Assembly: GCA_022750335.1 (NCBI GenBank)
Contig: JAKIVX010000001.1
Span: 5,350 to 69,349 of the forward strand
Direction of reading: 5' to 3'
Origin: Thermoplasmata archaeon
GTDB taxonomy: Archaea > Thermoplasmatota > Thermoplasmata > Lutacidiplasmatales > UBA184
Length of the DNA stretch: 64,000 nucleotides
Both the position numbers and the translations under genes were made by a program. The notes under the pieces were generated by a model. That model had not been told where the DNA came from and searched no databases. It saw only the letters and a list, made by a program, of their open reading frames with translations. Within the stretch, counting starts at the first letter, position 1. Every line of letters starts with the position of its first letter. This document shows positions 15,912 through 25,068 of the stretch, piece by piece.

Positions 15912-17216
15912 GTGCCGGAGGCCCGGGTGCCGCCTCTCGCCGAGCGCTCGATCGGACTCGAGTTCTACGGGAGCGCGGCGCCGGGGGTGCCGGGCCGGTT
16001 GAAATCATCGAGCGAGGCGTTCCGGGTCACCGAGATCTCGTCGTATCCGATGCCCGACCCCGAAGGGATGTATGCGATCCTTCGCGTGGTAAGCCGCGAC
16101 TGGGAGCAGCACGAGCTCGCGGCGGCGATCGCCCGTCGGCTTGGGTTGGCCCCGAACGCCGTTCAGTGGGCCGGGACGAAGGATCGACGCGCCATTGCCG
16201 AACGGCTCTTGTCCTATCGGGGACCGCTCCCCGACCGAGAACTTTCGCTACCTCGCGTCGAGGTGATCGAAGCGTACCGGGCGCGCGACGGCCTGGTGCT
16301 GGGCCACCACTATGGGAACGCGTTCGACCTCCGCGTCGACGCACTCGGGGTCCCGCCGAACGAGGCCCTTCCGGCCTTCCGGACGGTGGAAGCCGAGTTG
16401 CGCGCCCTCGGCGGATTCCCGAACTTCTTCGGTCCGCAACGATTCGGCGAGGTTCGACCGATCACCCACGAAGTGGGACGCTGGGTCGTCCGTGGCGACC
16501 TCGGCCGGGCGGTCGACGCCTACCTCATCGACCTTCCACCGGGAGGGCGACCCGGAACGGGCGATGCGGCGCGCGGCGCGTACGGCCAGCACCGCGACGC
16601 GGCCCGGGCCCTCCGAGAGTTCCCCTCCGAGTACCGATTCGAGCTCTCCCTGCTCGAGCATTTGGCCCGCGGGCACACACCCCAGCGAGCGTTCCGCGCC
16701 CTTTCCCGGGATCTCCGATTGCTTTTCGTGCACGCCTTCCAATCCTACCTCTTCAACCGGTGGTTGAGCGAGCGGGCCAAAGCGAACCTCCCGTTGGGGG
16801 CCCCGGTCGAGGGTGATGAGATCCTGCGCCTCGGCCGGGACGGGGCGGTTCGGAGCCAGGAGGGGATTCCCGTCGCGGCAGACAATCTGTTCGAGTGCAC
16901 GGAGCTGGTCGCGCGGGGCCGGGCGCTCGTCGCCGGGCCCCTGGTCGGCTTCGAGACGCCCGACGTTCCGGGGCCGGCCGGGGAATTGCTCAACCGGCTG
17001 CTGGCGATCGAGGGTGTGGACCGAACGATGTTCCGCCTTCCTTCGACACCGGAGATCGCGAGCCGCGGAGCCGCCCGGCCGATTCTCCTCCCGGTCCCCC
17101 CGCTCGGCCTTTCGACCGAGGGAGGGGATCGGGTCCGATTCCAATTCGCCCTGCCGAAAGGGGCGTACGCGACCGTCCTACTGCGCGAGTTCCTCAAGTC
17201 CGAGGGTCCGTCGTAA
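15912..17216 (+). CDS. truD: tRNA pseudouridine(13) synthase TruD
   Basis: TruD converts U13 in the D-arm of certain tRNAs to pseudouridine. The 434-residue protein has the family signature 'NAVQWAGTKDRRAIAERLLSYRG', with the catalytic Asp in GTKD. Other landmarks are 'HHYGNAFDLRV', 'GGFPNFFGPQRFGEVRPITHEVGR' (the NxFGxQRFG block), 'FVHAFQSYLFNRWLS' and 'RFQFALPKGAYATVLLREFLK' at the C-terminus. The track start at 15138 is antisense to the DUF429 gene. The GTG at 15912 lies 26 bases after a TATA box and gives a normal archaeal length. A second GTG at 15927 is possible. Confidence 0.95.
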   Translation: MPEARVPPLAERSIGLEFYGSAAPGVPGRLKSSSEAFRVTEISSYPMPDPEGMYAILRVVSRDWEQHELAAAIARRLGLAPNAVQWAGTKDRRAIAERLLSYRGPLPDRELSLPRVEVIEAYRARDGLVLGHHYGNAFDLRVDALGVPPNEALPAFRTVEAELRALGGFPNFFGPQRFGEVRPITHEVGRWVVRGDLGRAVDAYLIDLPPGGRPGTGDAARGAYGQHRDAARALREFPSEYRFELSLLEHLARGHTPQRAFRALSRDLRLLFVHAFQSYLFNRWLSERAKANLPLGAPVEGDEILRLGRDGAVRSQEGIPVAADNLFECTELVARGRALVAGPLVGFETPDVPGPAGELLNRLLAIEGVDRTMFRLPSTPEIASRGAARPILLPVPPLGLSTEGGDRVRFQFALPKGAYATVLLREFLKSEGPS

Positions 17217-17310
17217 TCGTCGACGATTCCGCACAGTAATCCTCGTCCCGAGTTCTCCCACGCCCTCCAAACCGACCCGATCTGTCGTGTCGTGACCGGT
17301 CCAAACGAGC

Positions 17311-17320
17311 CTACTAATAC
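17311..17320 (+). promoter_or_regulatory. TATA-like box for KaiC-like pair
   Basis: CTACTAATAC lies about 42 bases before the ATG at 17358 and directly after the upstream GTG at 17292, favouring the later start. GGAG at 17343-17346 could be the ribosome binding site. Confidence 0.4.
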
Positions 17321-17357
17321 CGGGCGCCCGCGTCGGGCCGCCGGAGTCTTTCACCGG

Positions 17358-18278
17358 ATGGCCGCACAATCGCCGCGTCCGTTCCTCATCCCTCCTCAAA
17401 GCCCCTCGGGCCGGCCCCCGCCGCCCGACATGACCGGGGTCCCCGCACGGGTTCCCACGGGCGTTCCGGACTTCGATTACCTCACCGGCGGAGTGCCCAC
17501 CGGTTCCGTCGTTCTGTTGTGGGGCGAAGCGGGCGCGGGTCACCAAGAGTTCGCCCTCACGTCGGCGGCGCACCTCATGCTGCACTACGATTTCCCCCGC
17601 CTCCACGAGTTCTATCTCGGCAGCGCGAAGGGGCCGTTCGTCTACCCTGAGGGCGTGGTCTACGTCAGTACGAGCCGCTCGAAGGAGCAGGTCCTCGACG
17701 AAGTCCGGGGGTCCTTCGAGGCAACGTACGGAGACGTTCTCGGCCGGCACTTGACCTTCCTCGACCTCTCGCGCGAATACTTCCAGGACACGGTCGTGCC
17801 GTCCGCCTGGGCCGCGGTGCCGAGCCCTTTACTGGGCGCCCGCTCCCCAACGGTCGGTGCGGACCAAGGGCCGCTGCGCGCCCTGGCCGATGGGATCGAC
17901 GCCGCGGCGGGCCGGAGACTCGTCATCATCGATTCCTTGACGGACCTGCTCGTCCGGAGAGGGGTCGAAGCGACGGACCTTCTCACTCTCCTCAAAGGGC
18001 TCCGGCGTCGAGCCAAGGAGTGGAATTCGATCGTCTATCTGATCCTCTCCGAGGGGGTCGCGCCGGCCCCCGTCGAACAGGCCGTGATCGACTCGGTCGA
18101 CGGCGTCCTTCATTTCAGTTGGACGACCAGCCCGAGCCACTCGCATCGGCAGCGAACGATGCTCATCGAGAAGTTCATGCCGGTCCTGTCGAGGGTCCCG
18201 GCCGAATACCACGGACGCTTCGTCATCCGGATCGGCTCCGCGAATGGTCTGGTAACCACCCAGTATGAACGAATCTAG
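17358..18278 (+). CDS. KaiC/RecA-like protein with degenerate P-loop
   Basis: This 306-residue protein has the KaiC-type entry 'TGVPDFDYLTGGVPTGSVVLLWG', but its Walker A reads 'GEAGAGHQEF' where GxxGxGKT/S is expected. The Lys is replaced by His and the Ser/Thr by Gln, so ATP hydrolysis is doubtful. A Walker B-like strand 'RLVIIDSLTDLLV' remains. An insertion around 'SAAHLMLHYDFPRLHEFYLG' lengthens the region after the P-loop. It overlaps the next gene, a canonical KaiC-like ATPase, by 14 bases, suggesting a regulatory/catalytic pair. I chose the ATG at 17358; the track uses a GTG at 17292. Confidence 0.8.
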   Translation: MAAQSPRPFLIPPQSPSGRPPPPDMTGVPARVPTGVPDFDYLTGGVPTGSVVLLWGEAGAGHQEFALTSAAHLMLHYDFPRLHEFYLGSAKGPFVYPEGVVYVSTSRSKEQVLDEVRGSFEATYGDVLGRHLTFLDLSREYFQDTVVPSAWAAVPSPLLGARSPTVGADQGPLRALADGIDAAAGRRLVIIDSLTDLLVRRGVEATDLLTLLKGLRRRAKEWNSIVYLILSEGVAPAPVEQAVIDSVDGVLHFSWTTSPSHSHRQRTMLIEKFMPVLSRVPAEYHGRFVIRIGSANGLVTTQYERI

Positions 18279-18990
18279 CGCGCCGCGTCCCAAGGTGTCG
18301 ACCGGCATCGCCGGCCTCGACGAGATGCTGGCCGGCGGTTTCCCCTCGGGCTCCGTGGTCCTGGTCACCGGCCTCCCCGGTACGGGGAAGACGTGCTTCG
18401 GCCTCCAGTTCTTACTGTCCGGCGTGGCCCGGGGGGAAAAGGCGGTCTTTCTCTCCCTGGAGGAGGACGTACCCGAGCTGACCGAGACCGCGCGGCAGTT
18501 CCACTGGCCGGTCGACGAGGCGCTCCGGACCGGCGCTCTCAAGATCGTCCGGATCGACCCGAAGGAGACCAAGCAGAGCCTGCATCGCATCCAGGGGGAG
18601 CTCGGAAAGGAACTCGAGGCGCTCGGGGCGACCCGCATCGTGGTCGACTCGGTCTCGTTGTTGAACATGCTGAGCGACGACGAGCCCGGACGACGAACGA
18701 CCCTCTTTGCGCTCGCCGGAGCTTGCCGCGCCTCCGGGGCGACGACCGTGCTGACGGCCGAGGCCGACCCTCGCCACCCGGAGATCACGCGGGATGGTCT
18801 CTCCGAGTATGTCTCGGATGGCGTGGTCTTGCTGGGCTACCGAACGGGCGGTGACGGACACCGAGTGGGCCTCTCGTTGCGGGTCCTCAAGATGCGACGC
18901 ACCGCCCACGCGCGGACCGTCCAGCCGTACGCGATCGGCCCGAACGGACTCGTGGTCGATTCGAAGGCCGTCGACTTTGGCGGACCGTAG
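18265..18990 (+). CDS. KaiC-like RecA-superfamily ATPase
   Basis: This 241-residue single-domain KaiC-like ATPase has 'TGIAGLDEMLAGGFPSGSVVLVTG', an intact Walker A 'GLPGTGKTCFGLQFL', 'GEKAVFLSLEEDVPEL' (catalytic Glu pair) and Walker B 'ATRIVVDSVSLLNML'. 'ARTVQPYAIGPNGLVV' at the end is the family's usual terminal strand. Such archaeal proteins are often signalling or surface-structure regulators; there is no sign of circadian function here. The ATG at 18265 lies inside the end of the preceding degenerate paralogue. Downstream is the promoter of a large surface protein. Confidence 0.9.
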   Translation: MNESSAPRPKVSTGIAGLDEMLAGGFPSGSVVLVTGLPGTGKTCFGLQFLLSGVARGEKAVFLSLEEDVPELTETARQFHWPVDEALRTGALKIVRIDPKETKQSLHRIQGELGKELEALGATRIVVDSVSLLNMLSDDEPGRRTTLFALAGACRASGATTVLTAEADPRHPEITRDGLSEYVSDGVVLLGYRTGGDGHRVGLSLRVLKMRRTAHARTVQPYAIGPNGLVVDSKAVDFGGP

Positions 18991-19192
18991 GTCACTTCGC
19001 CCGGGAATCCGGCGCCCGCCGTCCGAGGACGAACAGGGCGGGTGGCGGCCACCGGCCACTCGGGGCGAATCATCGCGAGCCGCGCACGGTTTGGCGGTGT
19101 TTGCGAGCCCCATTCCGTCCGTGGTCCGGGAGCGGCCCCGACACCCACCCGAAGGTTCGAACCCGAGTATTTCGAGAGTAATTTCTTGCGCC

Positions 19193-19200
19193 TTCTTAAC
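19193..19200 (+). promoter_or_regulatory. TATA-like box for surface repeat protein
   Basis: TTCTTAAC is centred 28 bases before the ATG at 19225. It is preceded by another AT-rich stretch (GAGTATTTCGAGAGTAATTT at 19166-19185), so the promoter may be strong. Confidence 0.5.
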
Positions 19201-19224
19201 CCCCGACCGGATTCGACGAGCTGC

Positions 19225-21660
19225 ATGACCGTCGCTCCGAGTTTCCGAGGACCCCGTGCCGTGAACACCCAACCACGCCCTGGTGGACGGGCTCTCCGCC
19301 GGAACGGGACCGCACTCCCCGATCGACCGATCGCCCTTCTAGGGCTCGTCACTTTCGTCCTCTTGGCCATGTGCGCGACGGGGGTCGTCGGCGGCTCCGC
19401 CCACTCGGCCGGAAGGTCGAGCGCCCCCGTCGTATCCTCCACGACCCCCTCATCGGTCGCCGTTCCTCACTCGGACGGCAGCCATCCTCCCGTGAACGGG
19501 ACCAAGGGCCCCTATTACGTGACCTTCATCGAATCGGGCCTCCCCAACGTCACCAACTGGTCGGTGGACCTGGGCGGGCTCGTCTCCGGGTCGGTCTCCT
19601 CGTCGATCAACTTCACGGTCCCGAACGGAACCTATTCCTTCTCCGCCTCGGCCGCGGGGTACAACGCAACCCCGTCTAACGGGAACGTGACTGTCGCAGG
19701 CGGCTCGGTCACGACGGTCATCTCGTTCTCCATGATCGGCGTGAGCAACTACCTCGTCACGTTCACGGAGTTGGGCTTGATGAACGGAACGAACTGGTCG
19801 GTCAACCTGGCGGGTCAACTCTCGAGCTCGACCTCCGGGAACATCTCGTTCTGGGAGCCGAACGGGAACTTCGCCTACACCGTGCCGAAGGTCGGAGGCC
19901 TGTACCCGGACCCACCCCTCGGCAATGCCACGGTCACGGGCGGTTCGACGCAGATTGGAATCTCCTTCTCCGCAAGCCCGGCGTATGCGGTGCAATTCCA
20001 GGCGAACGTGACCTCCCCATTCCAGGGAACTCCCTGGGAGGTTTACGCGTGGGGCCCGAACCTGTCCCAGACCGCGTCCTCGGTCACCCAGTCCGTGGAG
20101 ATCTTTCTGACGAACGGGACGTACAACTACACCATCCTCTTCCAGAGCACGGCCAACGTGAGCGCCACTCCGAGCAACGGGACGTTCACGGTAGCAGGAG
20201 CGGTCGTGTACGTGGCGCTCTCGTTTGGATGGGGTCCTACTGAGTACTTTTTGGTGTTCCTGGGGTCCGGCCTTCCGAACGGCGACTCGTGGTGCCTTTC
20301 CGTGTCCACAATCTCGGGCTGTGGTAGCCCGAGCCTGGGGGGGTGGGTCCGGAACGGTACCTATCCGTTCACGATCGGTGCGCCTGCGGGCTACCTCGCC
20401 AATCCGTCCTCCGGGAACATCACGGTCGCTGGAGCGGCGGTTTCCGTGACGGTCACGTTCACGATTGGCGCGACCGTAAACCAGGTCGTGTTCCTCGAGT
20501 CCGGCCTTGCGACCGGCACCAACTGGGCGGTCACGCTCGGTAACCTGACCCAATGGAGTTCCGGCGCGAACGATTCGTTCACCGTTGTCAACGGGCAGTA
20601 CCTCTACACGGTGGGCTCGGTGGCGGGATACAACGTGAGCGGCGGGAGCGGCTGGGTCAACGTCAGCGGCACCCCGGTCACGCTCTCCGTCACCTTCACC
20701 GCCGCCGGGAACCTGTCCCTGTACCCCGTCGCGATAGTCGAATCCGGCCTGGTGAACGGTACGACCTGGAGCGCTTCACTCGGGGCCGCCTCGTTAAGCT
20801 CGGCGACCTCGACCCTCACCTTCCTCGAAGGCAATGGGACGTATTCCCTATCGGTCCACGCCGTGACCGGGTTCAACGTGAGCGCTCCATCCGGGGTCAC
20901 CATCAGCGGCTCGCCGGTCACCGTGTCGGTGGCGTTCACGGTGGCCTCGAACTCGAGTTCGGGAGCCCGGACATTCACCGTGATGCTCGCCGAGAGCGGG
21001 CTCCCGAACGGGACCGTGTGGGGCGCGAGCTTCGGCGGATCCGTCCAATCCTCGTCGGCCACCACGATCGTCTACACGGAACCGAACGGGACGTACGTGC
21101 TCACCATCTCCCCGCCAACGAACTACACGGCGAATTTCTCGAGCCCGGTGCTCGTGAACGGCACCGCCGTCACGGCCGCGATCGTGTTCTCGGCCGTCAC
21201 CTATCCGGTGACCTTCCTAGAGGCGGGCCTCCCCTCCGGAGCGCTATGGTCGGTCAGCGCGACCAACGAAGCGACCCATGCGGTCACGTCGGGCCAATCC
21301 ACCGGGACCTCTCTCGTCCTGCGGCTATCGGAAGGGGCGTACAACCTCGTCGCTACGGGACCCGACGGGTATCGCGTCGCCCTTTCCTCCACGACGATCT
21401 CCGTGGCCGGGGGCAGTTCGGCCGCCTCGACCGCCACCTTCACCGCGACGACCTCCTCGGGCCTGTCCCCGGCGTCCCTGCCCTGGTCGACGCTGGCCAC
21501 CCTCGTCGCGACCGCCCTCATCGGTTCGGTCGGCGCCGGTTGGGGGTACACCAAGTACCGATCCGAACGGCTGCGCACGGAGGCACAACGTTGGGCGAAG
21601 GAGCTGAACGAAGGCCACTTCCCGGCGGAGGAATCATCTCCCCCGCCAGGGCCCAAGTAG
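19225..21660 (+). CDS. Membrane-anchored surface protein with eight ESGLP-type repeats
   Basis: This 811-residue exported protein has an N-terminal hydrophobic segment (about residues 31-57, 'IALLGLVTFVLLAMCATGVV'). Eight beta-rich repeats of about 80 residues span residues about 97-743. A C-terminal membrane helix ('LATLVATALIGSVGAGWGY') is followed by a basic and acidic cytosolic tail. Repeat hallmarks are 'VTFxESGLPxGTNWSV...PNGTYxF...GYxxxPSxGxVTVxG'. NWS and NGT are N-glycosylation sequons. No catalytic domain is visible, so it is probably an S-layer-associated or adhesive protein. The start at ATG 19225 fits a leaderless transcript; the track start at 19042 is too early. Confidence 0.88.
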   Translation: MTVAPSFRGPRAVNTQPRPGGRALRRNGTALPDRPIALLGLVTFVLLAMCATGVVGGSAHSAGRSSAPVVSSTTPSSVAVPHSDGSHPPVNGTKGPYYVTFIESGLPNVTNWSVDLGGLVSGSVSSSINFTVPNGTYSFSASAAGYNATPSNGNVTVAGGSVTTVISFSMIGVSNYLVTFTELGLMNGTNWSVNLAGQLSSSTSGNISFWEPNGNFAYTVPKVGGLYPDPPLGNATVTGGSTQIGISFSASPAYAVQFQANVTSPFQGTPWEVYAWGPNLSQTASSVTQSVEIFLTNGTYNYTILFQSTANVSATPSNGTFTVAGAVVYVALSFGWGPTEYFLVFLGSGLPNGDSWCLSVSTISGCGSPSLGGWVRNGTYPFTIGAPAGYLANPSSGNITVAGAAVSVTVTFTIGATVNQVVFLESGLATGTNWAVTLGNLTQWSSGANDSFTVVNGQYLYTVGSVAGYNVSGGSGWVNVSGTPVTLSVTFTAAGNLSLYPVAIVESGLVNGTTWSASLGAASLSSATSTLTFLEGNGTYSLSVHAVTGFNVSAPSGVTISGSPVTVSVAFTVASNSSSGARTFTVMLAESGLPNGTVWGASFGGSVQSSSATTIVYTEPNGTYVLTISPPTNYTANFSSPVLVNGTAVTAAIVFSAVTYPVTFLEAGLPSGALWSVSATNEATHAVTSGQSTGTSLVLRLSEGAYNLVATGPDGYRVALSSTTISVAGGSSAASTATFTATTSSGLSPASLPWSTLATLVATALIGSVGAGWGYTKYRSERLRTEAQRWAKELNEGHFPAEESSPPPGPK
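19513..21455 (+). repeat. Eight tandem ~80-codon ESGLP repeats
   Basis: The repeats begin at YYVTFIESGLP and recur roughly every 240 bases. The third lacks the ESGLP core but keeps NGTYNYTI. The same module recurs in the 1803-residue protein and once in the phosphoesterase. Confidence 0.8.
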
Positions 21661-21834
21661 GATGACCCCCGTGGTGGGGCGCCCGGACGACCCCCGACGG
21701 ACACCGACGTCCTATGCGGTGCGTTCCCGCACCGATAAGACGTCCGCCGCCCCTCCTCAGGTCCGGATGGGGCCGACGGCGACCCGGCTACGACGGAGCG
21801 GCATTTGGGTCGGACCGCGTTCTTGGGCGACGTG

Positions 21835-22272
21835 ATGTCGGAACCAGTGCGGGACCCGAACGAAGGGATCGGGCTCGCCGCTCGCGTCATTCTGCACCTC
21901 GCCCGCCTCGAGCGCCTGCGCCCGAACGATGTGGCCCGTCTCGACTACACGCAGCAGGGGATGGTCGCCGTGTTCGCCGTCCGTCAAAGTTCTCTCGGAC
22001 GCGTGTTGCAGCTCCTCGAGGCCGGGGATCTCGTCACCGTCGAGCGACGCTACGTCGCGGACGCCCAGCGTCGGATGAAGGTCTACCGACTGACCGTGCT
22101 GGGACAATCGACCTCCCGCAATCTCCAACGGAATGCGTCGGCGCCTGCCCGGCTCGCGACCGTGAATGGGTGGATTGCGGAACCCGCCCGAGGTGTGGGG
22201 AAATCCTATCTCTCGAAATGGACGGAAGGATCGTCGCATAGAGAGGAGACCGACTCCGACTCGAATGGGTGA
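21835..22272 (+). CDS. Winged-helix (MarR/PadR-like) DNA-binding protein
   Basis: This 145-residue protein has a winged-helix pattern: 'GLAARVILHLARLERLRPNDVARLDYTQQGMVAVFAV', a recognition-like helix 'SSLGRVLQLLEAGDLVTVERRY', and the wing 'RRMKVYRLTVLGQSTSRNL', close to the 'xYxLTxxGr' wing ending common in archaeal wHTH proteins. The C-terminal 35 residues look disordered. The ATG at 21835 is preferred over the TTG at 21805 because a GCATTTGGG box lies about 30 bases upstream. It is probably a transcription regulator of unknown target; it sits downstream of the surface protein gene. Confidence 0.7.
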   Translation: MSEPVRDPNEGIGLAARVILHLARLERLRPNDVARLDYTQQGMVAVFAVRQSSLGRVLQLLEAGDLVTVERRYVADAQRRMKVYRLTVLGQSTSRNLQRNASAPARLATVNGWIAEPARGVGKSYLSKWTEGSSHREETDSDSNG

Positions 22273-22520
22273 TTCACCGGCCCTCCCAGTGCTCCCGCCC
22301 GTGAGGGGTCGCGCCGCTTCAATCGGGCGTTGGAGCAACTCGATGCACCATCCTCCGGACCGTCAGCGATCTCGGGTCGAAAATGGGCATGAATGCCTCG
22401 ACCTTGCCGCCAGTGACTCCCGGGTTAGGGTCATCTGCGGGGCTCCCTTTGGCTGTATGGGCGGAGTATCCGTCGGAAGTCGGGCCTCCGAGCGAGCCGT
22501 CAACGGCGACCGCGTTCACG

Positions 22521-23672
22521 ATGATCATGTTGCATGAGGACGGGGAGGCTGCCAAGGACCCAGCCCGGTCTGCGTCATGGGTCGTCTACGTGGACCTCGA
22601 CGCCTACTATGTGTCCTGCGAGGTCCGCGAACGGCCGGAGCTGGTCGGAAAGGAGGTCATAGTGGGGCCCCCGCCGGAGGGCGGGACTACACGGGGGGTG
22701 GTCCTCTCGGCCAGCTACGAGGCGCGCCGGCACGGAGTTCACAGCGCCATGCCCGTGCAGGCCGCCGCCCGGCTCGCCCCAGAAGCGATCTGGATCCCCC
22801 CCGACTTTGCGAAGTACGAGCGCGTCGCAGGCGAAGTGCGTGACCTCCTCCGCAAGTTCTCGGCGGAGGTGATCCCGCTCAGTATCGACGAGGCCGCCCT
22901 TCTCCTCGGGGCGGTCGGGGCGGACGAAGCCCGCGCCGTCGCGGAGGAAGTTCAGCGCGCCCTCCGTCGCGAACTCGACCTCCCAGCGTCCCTGGGCGTG
23001 TCGACCTCGCGGACCGTTGCGAAGATGGCGACCGACCGGGCTAAGCCGGGCGGGATCCTGGTGGTTCGACCGCTCGAGGTCGCAGAATTCCTCGCGCCGC
23101 TTCCCGTGAGGGCCATTCCCGGGGTCGGCCCGAAAACTGACAGTATCCTCGAAGCGATGGGGGTCCGGACGATCGGGGAGCTGGCGGGGCGCCGCCCCCG
23201 TGACCTCGAACGGGTCCTCGGTTCGTTCGGACGCGAACTGCTCTTGCTCGCACGCGGGACCCCGGTCGAACGACGGGAGATGGAATCGGGCCCGCGGGTC
23301 CGATCGAGCGACCATACCTTCGAGCGCGACAGCACCTCCTGGGAGGAGATCGTGCCGGTCCTGGATCGGATGGGGGAGGACCTGGGACGTTCACTGGCCC
23401 GAGAAGGATACCGGTACGGAGGGGTCAGCGTGGCCTTCCGATGGGGGGACTTTTCCCGGAGCCAGCACGGGAGCGTTCTGCCCGGGGCCGGCGAGGGGCC
23501 AGCGGCTCTCCGGGAGGCCGCCCGTCGATGGGGAAAGGAACTGTGGGATCGATCCGGTTCGGCGGGGCCCCGCAGCGTGCGTACGATCTCGGTACGGGCC
23601 GAACGGCTCGTACCCCGCAACCGCCGCCAGGCCCTGCTCGAGGAATTCGAGGCTCCCGTCACCCGCCGTTAA
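22521..23672 (+). CDS. dinB: Y-family DNA polymerase IV (Dpo4/DinB)
   Basis: This 383-residue translesion polymerase has palm motif 'VVYVDLDAYYVSCEVRERPEL' (metal Asp, Tyr steric gate) and 'VLSASYEARRHGVHSAMPVQAA'. The catalytic 'IPLSIDEAALLL' follows; the usual SIDEAYLD is altered, keeping D and E but losing the Tyr and the last Asp. The helix-hairpin-helix is 'VRAIPGVGPKTDSILEAMGVRTIGEL', and the C-terminal little-finger domain is present. The track start at 22383 adds 46 unrelated residues. ATG 22521 or 22527 puts the catalytic Asp at the normal distance. I see no convincing TATA box. The 248 bases upstream appear noncoding. Confidence 0.93.
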   Translation: MIMLHEDGEAAKDPARSASWVVYVDLDAYYVSCEVRERPELVGKEVIVGPPPEGGTTRGVVLSASYEARRHGVHSAMPVQAAARLAPEAIWIPPDFAKYERVAGEVRDLLRKFSAEVIPLSIDEAALLLGAVGADEARAVAEEVQRALRRELDLPASLGVSTSRTVAKMATDRAKPGGILVVRPLEVAEFLAPLPVRAIPGVGPKTDSILEAMGVRTIGELAGRRPRDLERVLGSFGRELLLLARGTPVERREMESGPRVRSSDHTFERDSTSWEEIVPVLDRMGEDLGRSLAREGYRYGGVSVAFRWGDFSRSQHGSVLPGAGEGPAALREAARRWGKELWDRSGSAGPRSVRTISVRAERLVPRNRRQALLEEFEAPVTRR

Positions 23673-23708
23673 GTACGGGGTCCCGGCTGACCGGCGGAGG
23701 AGACTTCC

Positions 23709-25043
23709 TTGGGGGCGGACACCGTCTGGGAGCGGAACGACGCCCAGGTCCGCGCGCTCTCCGCTCCGGTCGCGCCTTTGGGCCTGCCGCGGCCGGCGTA
23801 CGACGGGCGCTCCATCTCGAACCTCCTCCCCTCGATCGTACGCGCCCTGGGGATCGAGTTTCGGACCGGCCCGCCTCTCGCGCCTCCTCTGTCGACCGAC
23901 CTCGACCCGTTCGACGGGACTCCCCCGGAAGGCCCGGTGGTCGTGCTCCAGGTGGACGGATGTGGTTGGTATCCGTTCGCGGGGTGGGCCCGGCCTCCCC
24001 ACGACCTCCTCGCCCACGCGTGGGGCGAGATGGCGCACCCGATCACCTCAGTGTTTCCGACGACAACCGTCTCGGGATTGACGAGCCTGTCGAGCGGGGT
24101 GCCGCCCGGACGTCACGGCCTCGTGGGCCCCATCCAGTATCTTCCCCGATTCGATCTCACCGCGGACATCCTGAGGATGTCCCGTTCGGACCGGCCCGGG
24201 CTGGAGGAGCTCGTTGGCCCCGGGTGGAGTCCGTCGGACGTCAGCGGGGTGGCCCCCGTCTTCCGCCGAGGGGTCCGCGGCCTCGCCCTCTCCCGCCGAC
24301 ATTTCGAAGGCACCGGCTTCAATCGCGTGCTGTACGACGGCGCCGAGTTTGTCGGGTATACGACCGCCTCCGACCTGGCCCACCTTCTCGGGGAGATCCT
24401 GCGCCGCCCCCAGCCCCCGCCCCTCGTGATGGTCTACTGGGACGAGCTCGATACGGTCCAACACCTACGCGGTCCGAGCGCCCGCTCCTTTGAGTTCGAA
24501 GCTACCCGGCTCGCGCACCTGGTCGCGCACGTGGCGGAGGGGGCCGATGCGGAACGCCAGCGCACCACGCGCGTGTTCGTGACCGCCGACCACGGCCAGG
24601 TCCCCGTCGACCCAGCGCGTCAGATCCGGGTGGACCGGCTCCCCGAGATCGCGAACGAGATGGCCCGCCCCCTCGCGGGCGACCGGCGGGCGGGGTACTT
24701 CACGGCCCGCTGGGGACGGCGCGACGCGCTTGAGGCTGCTCTGCGAAGCCACCTCCCGCCCGAGACCCGCATCCTGCACATGTCGGACGCACTGTCGGCC
24801 GGTCTGTTCGGTCCGCCGCCGTACCATCCCGAACTCGTGGAACGCCTCGGCGACCTGCTCGTCCTCGTACCCATCCCGTACGGGTTGCTCTCGCCCCGGC
24901 TCCGGGTCGAGTCCCGAACTCCGGATTTCCTGGGAAGTCACAGCGGGCTCGAGCCGGAAGAACTCCTCGTCCCGCTGGTCACCGGGCCGCTCGGGGCGTT
25001 CCGTCGTCCGGAGCGGGGGTCGGGCCCCCCGGCGGAAAGATAA
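23709..25043 (+). CDS. AlkP-superfamily type I phosphodiesterase/nucleotide pyrophosphatase
   Basis: This 444-residue protein has the alkaline phosphatase fold: 'PVVVLQVDGCGWYPF' (first metal Asp), 'SVFPTTTVSGLTSLSSGVPPGRHGL' (Thr nucleophile), 'MVYWDELDTVQHLRG' (metal D/D/H), 'VFVTADHGQVPVD' (DH) and 'FLGSHSGLEPEELLVPLV' (final His). These are the six metal-binding sites of nucleotide pyrophosphatase/phosphodiesterases. No signal peptide is visible, so it is probably cytosolic. Start TTG 23709 is supported by GGAGGA 7 bases upstream and GTTAAGTAC at 23668. The aIF5B promoter lies at its 3' end. Confidence 0.88.
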   Translation: MGADTVWERNDAQVRALSAPVAPLGLPRPAYDGRSISNLLPSIVRALGIEFRTGPPLAPPLSTDLDPFDGTPPEGPVVVLQVDGCGWYPFAGWARPPHDLLAHAWGEMAHPITSVFPTTTVSGLTSLSSGVPPGRHGLVGPIQYLPRFDLTADILRMSRSDRPGLEELVGPGWSPSDVSGVAPVFRRGVRGLALSRRHFEGTGFNRVLYDGAEFVGYTTASDLAHLLGEILRRPQPPPLVMVYWDELDTVQHLRGPSARSFEFEATRLAHLVAHVAEGADAERQRTTRVFVTADHGQVPVDPARQIRVDRLPEIANEMARPLAGDRRAGYFTARWGRRDALEAALRSHLPPETRILHMSDALSAGLFGPPPYHPELVERLGDLLVLVPIPYGLLSPRLRVESRTPDFLGSHSGLEPEELLVPLVTGPLGAFRRPERGSGPPAER

Positions 25044-25046
25044 AGC
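25039..25046 (+). promoter_or_regulatory. TATA-like box for aIF5B
   Basis: GATAAAGC overlaps the stop codon of the phosphodiesterase gene and is centred about 27 bases before the GTG at 25069. Confidence 0.5.
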
Positions 25047-25068
25047 GGGACGAGACCTCGAAGGGGAT

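Noticed and set aside
17358-18990. Circadian KaiC clock genes
   Set aside because: Each protein has a single RecA-like domain, one with a dead P-loop, and there are no KaiA/KaiB genes.
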